Shown one piece after another: positions 58,214 to 64,000 of a DNA stretch of 64,000 nt. The notes beneath the pieces were generated by a model. That model was not told the DNA's origin. It saw nothing but the letters and a program-made list of their open reading frames with translations, and did no database searches. The position numbers were made by a program, and so were the translations under genes. How positions within the stretch are numbered: the first letter of the stretch is position 1; each line of letters begins with the position of its first letter. Source of the DNA: Panax quinquefolius. Taxonomy: Eukaryota > Streptophyta > Magnoliopsida > Apiales > Araliaceae. The stretch lies in NCBI GenBank assembly GCA_020205615.1, contig CM035166.1:86322862-86386861 (forward strand), read 5' to 3'.

Positions 58214-59330
58214 AATGGTCACGAGAACGTTAACAATGGAGTGTATGAGACCGTGGAACAACCTTTAGTTACAAAACCAGAGAACGCGTGCAACAGAAGG
58301 AAATAATCCTCATGTAAACAACACTCACCGAACAAATGATGAATGATGGATGTTCTAAGTTTTTGCATTTTATGCAAAACCAGACGAGGGAAACTCGCGC
58401 CTGTAATACGGTGGAAATGCTAGCAACAACCCAAGGATTCAAAGAGTTGGGACCACCAATTTAAAGGAAAGCGGATCCGATCATGGCGAAACGTGGGTCA
58501 AGCAAATTACCAAGATATTCGATGTCTTGGGATGCACGGAGGAACGGAAGGTTCCATTCGCCACCTAAATGAGGCGTACTATTGGTGGGAGTCTCGTGAA
58601 GCGTACCCACCTACCGCACACTCAATGTGTCTCGGGAAACATTTTAGAAACTATTCAATGACAAGTACTTTCCCGAAAGTATTCGGCTATATGAAGGAGG
58701 TGGAGTTTATTAGATCGAACAAAACAATACGACGGTGTCCCAAAGACGAGGCGTAAGTTTGCAGAGTTATCCAGGTTTGCACCTCATTTGGTCGAAAATG
58801 AGGAATGAATGAGAAGGATGTTTTTAAGAGGTCTAAAGCCCGAGATTCGGCAATATCTTATATCTCATAAATTTTCTTTATATTTAGATGTTGTAAACAA
58901 GGCTTAATTATTAGAGCGAGATAATAAGTATGTGCAACCGAGGGACCACAACTGTGGTCATACCTAAAATGACAAAGATTCATCGAGTGATGATAACCAA
59001 CGAGGAGGAAAAATATTTAACAAAGGCGTGAAAACCACTCGTGTGGTTATCGGGGCCATGATAATAGCAGAGGTGAGTCGAGTTGAAGTTTTAGAAAGAG
59101 GAGATTCAACAACGATGACGGAAGACATCGAAGAAGCAGACCAACACCAACAACAAATTCTAGGGGAGGAGAACGCACCGCCGGTTAGATGTTACAAATG
59201 CGGAAAGAGGGACATATCACCAAACCTGCCCACAACAATCCAAGGTATGTTACAACTGTAGAAAGGAAGGCCACATAGCTCTGGATTGTTCTCAGAAAAA
59301 CCAAGTTCAACGGGGATGGTGACTCCAAGG
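58214..59330 (+). pseudogene. gag of element B
   Basis: The start ATG at 58214 is homologous in place to the A gag start but soon goes out of frame. Recognisable parts are the core near 58490-58560 (WVKQ.., KIFDVLGC type, in a broken phase) and a piece 58493-58756 ending in KEVEFIRSNK. A knuckle region at about 59185-59295 begins RCYKCGKRDISPN, where the loss of one residue disrupts the CCHC spacing. A second knuckle, CYNCRKEGHIALDC-type, lies just after in another phase. No complete protein is possible. Confidence 0.7.
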
Positions 59331-59396
59331 GTCGTCCTGGGATAATTCAAAATCAATCAGTTCTGAAGAAAGCGTTTATCGTGGATCGGCTAAAAT

Positions 59397-59608
59397 GCGA
59401 GGAACCCGAACGAGGTGATTACGGGTAAGCTAATCTTGAACTTTTGCGAATTTTATACCTTACTAGATACCGATTTTACCCATTCTTTTATCTCTCCTGC
59501 TTGTGCTCAACGTTTAAACTTGACTCCGGAGAAATTGGACTTTGACTTATCTGTTGAAACTCCATTCGGTGAAACCTTCGTTACATCTATAGTTTATAAA
59601 TCTTGCAT
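59397..59608 (+). pseudogene. Protease start of element B, cut by element D
   Basis: The linker RNPNEVITGKLILN and the signature LLDTDFTHSFISP are followed by AQRLNLTPEKLDFDLSVETP. The invariant Gly of the active site is Asp, as in E, and the next Ser is Phe. The frame is cut after YKSCI by the D LTR at 59609. The remainder should lie beyond the right end of the window. Confidence 0.78.
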
Positions 59609-60129
59609 TGTGACGACCCCAAAATAGGTCCATTCCATCCAACCCATTCTGAGTCGCCAAATACATGGTATGTAAACAACTACAACTTTATTATTACAAC
59701 AAGAAAAAGCGTGAGTTTAAATACAAATATTATCTTCTAGATAATATTTATACTCAAATAAATCCTCATCACATTTATTGATACATTATTTTACAAAAAT
59801 GGTGAGGACTACTAAACAATCCTTTCTAAAACCTTCATTCCATATTCCCGACTGCATTTCGCTTATATTCTCGCCTCCCGAGAAGAATGGAACAAAAAGG
59901 AAAAGGGTGAGCTCAACTAGCTCAAGAAAGAATATTATGACTAAGATAATATACAACAAATTATCGTTAGTCTTCAACAGGAAAAATTTAATAGAATACA
60001 ATAGACAACAAGTTTCGAGATCAATATTCGCAATGAAATAATAATTCATATAGAAGAGTTACGTAGAGAATGAAATCTACTATAATCTATGAATTTAAAT
60101 GTCCATCATCAATATTTTATCCTCAGTAA

Positions 60130-60360
60130 CATCAATCAATATTCATCTCAAATCAAACATTCATCTTTGCACTCTGTGCCAAAGATATTCATCACGATCA
60201 TGTTCATCTCAACACTGCTCATCTTTGCACCACAAAGCCAAAGATATTCATCGATTAGTCATGTTCATTTAAAAACACTGTTCATCTTTGCACTATGTGC
60301 CAAAGATATTCTTCAGAAATCATTCATCTTTGCACTACTGAGGCCAAAGATATTCAATAA
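60130..60360 (-). repeat. Four hairpin units in the D LTR
   Basis: Units at about 60158, 60217, 60278 and 60318 read ATCTTTGCAC..GTGCCAAAGAT or close variants. The 10-11-base arms are complementary apart from one bulge, with loops of 3-6 bases. They are spaced 40-61 bp apart by TTCATC.. linkers. They lie downstream of the TATA box at 61063-61070 in the transcript. Confidence 0.8.
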
Positions 60361-61062
60361 TATCATCATTTAAGACCGAGGATGATGAAAATATTTTAAA
60401 GAACGAATCCGGTGAAACAAAATGACAAGGATTAAGGATTTATGATTCGTACTTTGTTTTATCCATGTCCAACAATACCTCAAAATAATCATAGTGAAGT
60501 AAAATTCAAGAATGATCAAAACATGGATACAATCAAAGCTAGTATCCGTAATAGATATTTTTGATTTAAAAGAAAAATTTTCATTTTCTATGAATAGTGC
60601 CGATTCGTGAATAAGGTCAGATACGTGAATAAAGGCCAGATATACGTGAATAGTAACTCGACACCAAAAGATAGAAATTCCACAAAAAACATTTTCACGC
60701 TTCATTAATAGTACTGCGTGAATAGTAAATCGTGAATAGTAACTCATGAATAGTAACTCGTGAATAAGTAACTCATGAATAGTAACCCCGACATGAAAAA
60801 GTTCCAAATTTGATAAAAAGTACCAACCAATATTTCAAAGATAATGATATCAAGAATTAATATCATTTGAGAAGAAAATAACATCCCTTACCTCAAAGAA
60901 TCAAGATTTCTAAGGAAAGGCTTTCAAGTGATCTTCGAATGAAACTCAGATTGAATAAAGAACTCTCAAAGTATCTAAATACTCACAAAATACGCTCAAT
61001 AATATAGAGAGAAAGAGAGAAAACTTTGTTTCGGTGTGATTTTCAATTCTAACTTAGCCCTC

Positions 61063-61070
61063 TATTTATA
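61063..61070 (-). promoter_or_regulatory. TATA box of the D LTR
   Basis: On the minus strand TATAAATA in CCTATAAATAGAGGGC, identical in context to LTR B. Confidence 0.65.
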
Positions 61071-62319
61071 GGAAAATGTTAGCCCGTCAACCAAGGACTT
61101 GACCAAGCACCGATGGCTTTTACCGCTACTATTGCCACCCACCACATTTGAAATAAAATTCAGCACATTTTTTCACCAACCACAAGTGGGGCCCACTCAA
61201 TTCTAGAATTTTCCACCAAAATCAATTATAACCCCGATTTCTAATCGTACACCTCTTAAAATTCATAACAAATCATTCGTTCATTTTTAACGGTTCAAAA
61301 TTTGTGGACATATACTCAACTTATATATGTATAACATATCCAAAAATTACAATGATCCAACGGTCGGATTAAAAATTATTACCCCCGCAATATATCTCAA
61401 AACCCCGATTTAATTTTTAATACCTCCAATCCGATAAAATACTGATAAAACACCTCAACATTAATTCCTTCATTAATAACCACATAAATAAATTCATCAT
61501 TTATATTCATATAAAATAAATATTTCCTTATCATATGAATCAATAATTAATTATTCACAAATAATATTATGTAATCACAATTATGACAACCAGCCGTTCC
61601 TGTGAAAGAGGGGCTTTCCAATAAGGATCTCTCCTCATCGGGCGCCAGCAATTAGGTGACCAAACCTCTCCTTGTATGTAACTTTCTAGACATCGCCAAT
61701 AATGTTATCTAATAATATTATTCAAATAATATGAATTATTGATCCGATAATGGGAAATATTGTGCGTTGACAATTATGAACAACAATAATATAAAATATC
61801 AACGCAAACAATTATCAATCAATAAAATAAAATATCGAATAAAGAATCATTTGTGAAAATTATCGAGTAGTGCCATCTTACGCATTTAATCAATAATTCA
61901 ACAATACCGCAATACCGTGTGCTACCGCTGCAATGCAACCACAGACATCAGTATTTTAACCACGGGTATTCCAATGCCTTAACGGTAATAACTACTACTG
62001 TTATTTTTAACCAACTTATATTTGTCGCTTTCCTCATCCAATTGCTTTCACATGGAACCCACACACGGTCGCTACCATCGCATTTAATATTCCGACAAAG
62101 ATTTAATATTCCACGACCAAACGAATATTCCCGACAAAGATTTAATATTCCACGACCAAACGAATATTCCCCGACAAAATGAATATTTTATAACCACTTG
62201 CTTATTTTGAAATATTTATGATTTAACCCTTAACTATCCACATTAATCAAATCAACCCTTACTATTTCAAGATAATAAATAAAGGAAATTCCTTTTATTT
62301 AAAAAATTTCGGTCTTACA

Positions 62320-64000
62320 ACCTCCCTTCCTTATGAAATTTCGTCCTCGAAAAATCGACGATGACGACTCGGGTGTTTCAAAAGGTTAAGATACCTCGCT
62401 TTCATTTTCGCTTCCAACTCCTGTGTCATTTCCTCAATAAAGATGGTTTCTCCACAAAACTTTAACTTATGGTATAACCTCGAGACATAAGTCATGTTCT
62501 TTCTCTACAAAATCTTGACAGTACCTCCTCGTGACGTTAAGTCTTGGCTATCTCGTCCGGTTCTAACTCAATGACGTGTTTCGGGTCGTCCACATATTTA
62601 CGTAACATCGACACGTGAAAAAACGTTATGAACACGCGCCATACTTGGTGGTAAAAACGAGTCTATAGGCCACAGCTCCTATTCGATCGAGAATTTCAAC
62701 CGGATTAATAAATCGAAGGTTCGAGCTTTCCTCACCTCACCGATTCTCGCTTTTAAAATAACAACTTCGCAGACCTCCTTCTTCAAATTCATCACTCCCA
62801 TTGTGTAGCTCGAATGCCTTTAACTTTATCGACAAAGTCGATTATACTCAGATATCATCACGCATCAGATATCATCACGCGGGTACCTAGAGTTTTCATC
62901 TCCATCTCTATTATTTGTATATTATACTAAATTAGTCTTTGACAACATCGTACTTCAGATTTTGTATACGATCTTCTACTCAACACGCCACCTACCACGC
63001 TCGCTTTCCAGGATGGCATGGTCGTAACATGTTTAAATGAGTCTCCCCTCGAGTTCTTCAAGCTCTTCCCACATTCCTCGCTCCATTCGAATTTTGTATC
63101 TCTACGAGTTAGCTACGTTAATGGAATAGCGATTCGAGAATATCCTTCAACGTATTCCGATAATAACCAACTAAGCTTCTAGAAAACTACGATTTCGACA
63201 TCGACTTAGGTTGTTCTCAATCGTGACTCATATCCCAATCTTGGATAAAGACGTCACAATGACACCTATTAGTTTACTATCGCATCTAATACGACGTCCC
63301 CTCACAGAGAGTCAGCTTAGTGAATTCCACAAAGGAAGTCACAAGATAAAGGCTCAGTACCAAATTCTATAGTTGAATTTTAACTCCTCAAGTTCAATAG
63401 AGCCATTCGATATGAGATTTTAGAAATGAGTTTTTCAGAGGGTTCAAAGTCGATACAAAATTTAATATCGATCTTTGGGAGTAAGTTTAATAAATTCTTC
63501 AGAAATACGTCAGAAAAATCAATAACAACAAGAATATTATTCAAATCGGCGTGTCTTTATTCAAATCCATAACACGGACTAAGAAAACTCGACATCCAGT
63601 AATAAACGAATGACTTCATGGCTTGATATGAAAATGTTTGATTACAATGGTTTGATTGCTTGAATTCAATAACAAAGTTGCTTAGGAATATGAAAACTAA
63701 CAACCTTACATAAAAGCAATCAATTTCGCATGATGAGTAGTTAACCAATCAATCCCAAAAATCACATCAAAAGCAAATATCTCTATAGAAATAAGGTTAA
63801 CAGTAATGTGATAGTGCCAACTCGAATCAAGCAAGATTTATAAACAACGGATGTAATGAAAGTTTCTCCTAACTAATTCTCCATAAATAGGTCAAAGTCT
63901 AATTTCTCCGTAGTCAAGTTCAAACGCTGAGCGCAAAGCAAGAGAGATAAAAGAATGGGTAGAACCCAGATTCAGTAAGGTATAAACTTCGCAAGAATTT
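62320..64000 (-). pseudogene. pol scraps of element D
   Basis: Reading from the left edge inward against transcription: chromodomain-like tail and integrase end (62340-62700), then a join near 62700-62760 to integrase start/RNase H end (about 62780-63000). Next are RNase H/reverse transcriptase pieces (63000-63210), an unrecognised ~150-bp insert (63230-63365), the start of reverse transcriptase (63370-63460) and the protease region (63470-64000). The catalytic blocks of reverse transcriptase and integrase are deleted. No frame exceeds about 65 codons. It is a non-autonomous derivative, parallel in design to A'. Confidence 0.7.

Larger units (their letters stand above)
59609..64000 (-). mobile_element. 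Element D: Tekay-type gypsy deletion derivative (minus), runs off the window
   Basis: The 3' LTR is 59609-62319 (2711 bp; plus-strand ends TGTGACGACCCC and CGGTCTTACA), related to LTR B. Polypurine tract sequence follows at 62320-62332. Internal sequence with large deletions continues to the window end. It interrupts the protease of B; the left flank is TGCAT (59604-59608), and the right flank is outside. Confidence 0.85.

Noticed and set aside
1129..64000. An infectious virus or an active endogenous retrovirus
   Set aside because: All coding regions are typical plant Ty3/gypsy or Ty1/copia gag-pol remnants; no envelope-like frame or viral movement protein is seen, and every element is broken.

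Overview
This window is plant nuclear heterochromatin, most likely from a eudicot. It is AT-rich and consists almost wholly of nested transposable elements. I see no intact host gene, no rRNA or tRNA gene, and no bacterial feature. The evidence for a plant is the mix of element types: Ty3/gypsy chromovirus (Tekay/Del-type) elements with LTRs of about 2.2-2.7 kb, a Tat/Ogre-type element with an Arg-tRNA-like primer site, Ty1/copia elements, a CACTA DNA transposon with 3-bp target duplications, a Stowaway-like MITE, and spliced fragments of plant-like Argonaute (AGO4 clade) and leucine aminopeptidase genes. The species cannot be named from the sequence.

Left half (1-35378): a Russian doll. A minus-strand gypsy element (E, remnant 33263-35378) is interrupted in its reverse transcriptase by a minus-strand copia element, of which the 5' LTR, primer site and leader are visible (22125-33262, 22110-22124, 21655-22109 and 1-1128). 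The copia LTR is split by a 9.27-kb CACTA element (22475-31743, duplication TCT). The copia leader is split by gypsy element A (1129-21654, minus, duplication ATAAC). Element A is split within its polypurine tract, 6 bp from its 3' LTR, by the opposite-strand gypsy element A' (3817-14130, plus). A' is split by a solo LTR (7449-10009, duplication GTTTA).

Right half (35379-64000): a 97-104-bp tandem repeat, a decayed second copia element (36310-39311, minus), a possible gypsy LTR fragment, and the 5' half of a Tat-type element (40041-45193, plus). The last is fused to the tail of a Tekay-type pol that runs into LTR B and the B element (plus). Element C (47778-57968, minus) sits in the B leader and element D (59609 to the window edge, minus) sits in the B protease region. 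The right side of C carries a second copy of its left flank plus LTR.

The gypsy elements would make gag, protease, reverse transcriptase, RNase H and integrase with a chromodomain-like tail. All copies are broken by frameshifts, stops or deletions, so any movement would need proteins from elsewhere. The most interesting signals are: (i) a giant near-perfect inverted repeat of two full LTRs with a 6-bp spacer at 1129-6548; (ii) arrays of small hairpins placed just downstream of the LTR TATA box, in two diverged LTR families; (iii) the CACTA element carrying exons of an AGO4-clade Argonaute and a leucine aminopeptidase; (iv) a doubled primer-binding site whose intervening segment reappears as a patch inside another element; and (v) copy-to-copy differences concentrated at CHG (CAG, CTG, CGG) sites, which may be base-calling noise at methylated cytosines and would affect how the frameshifts are read.
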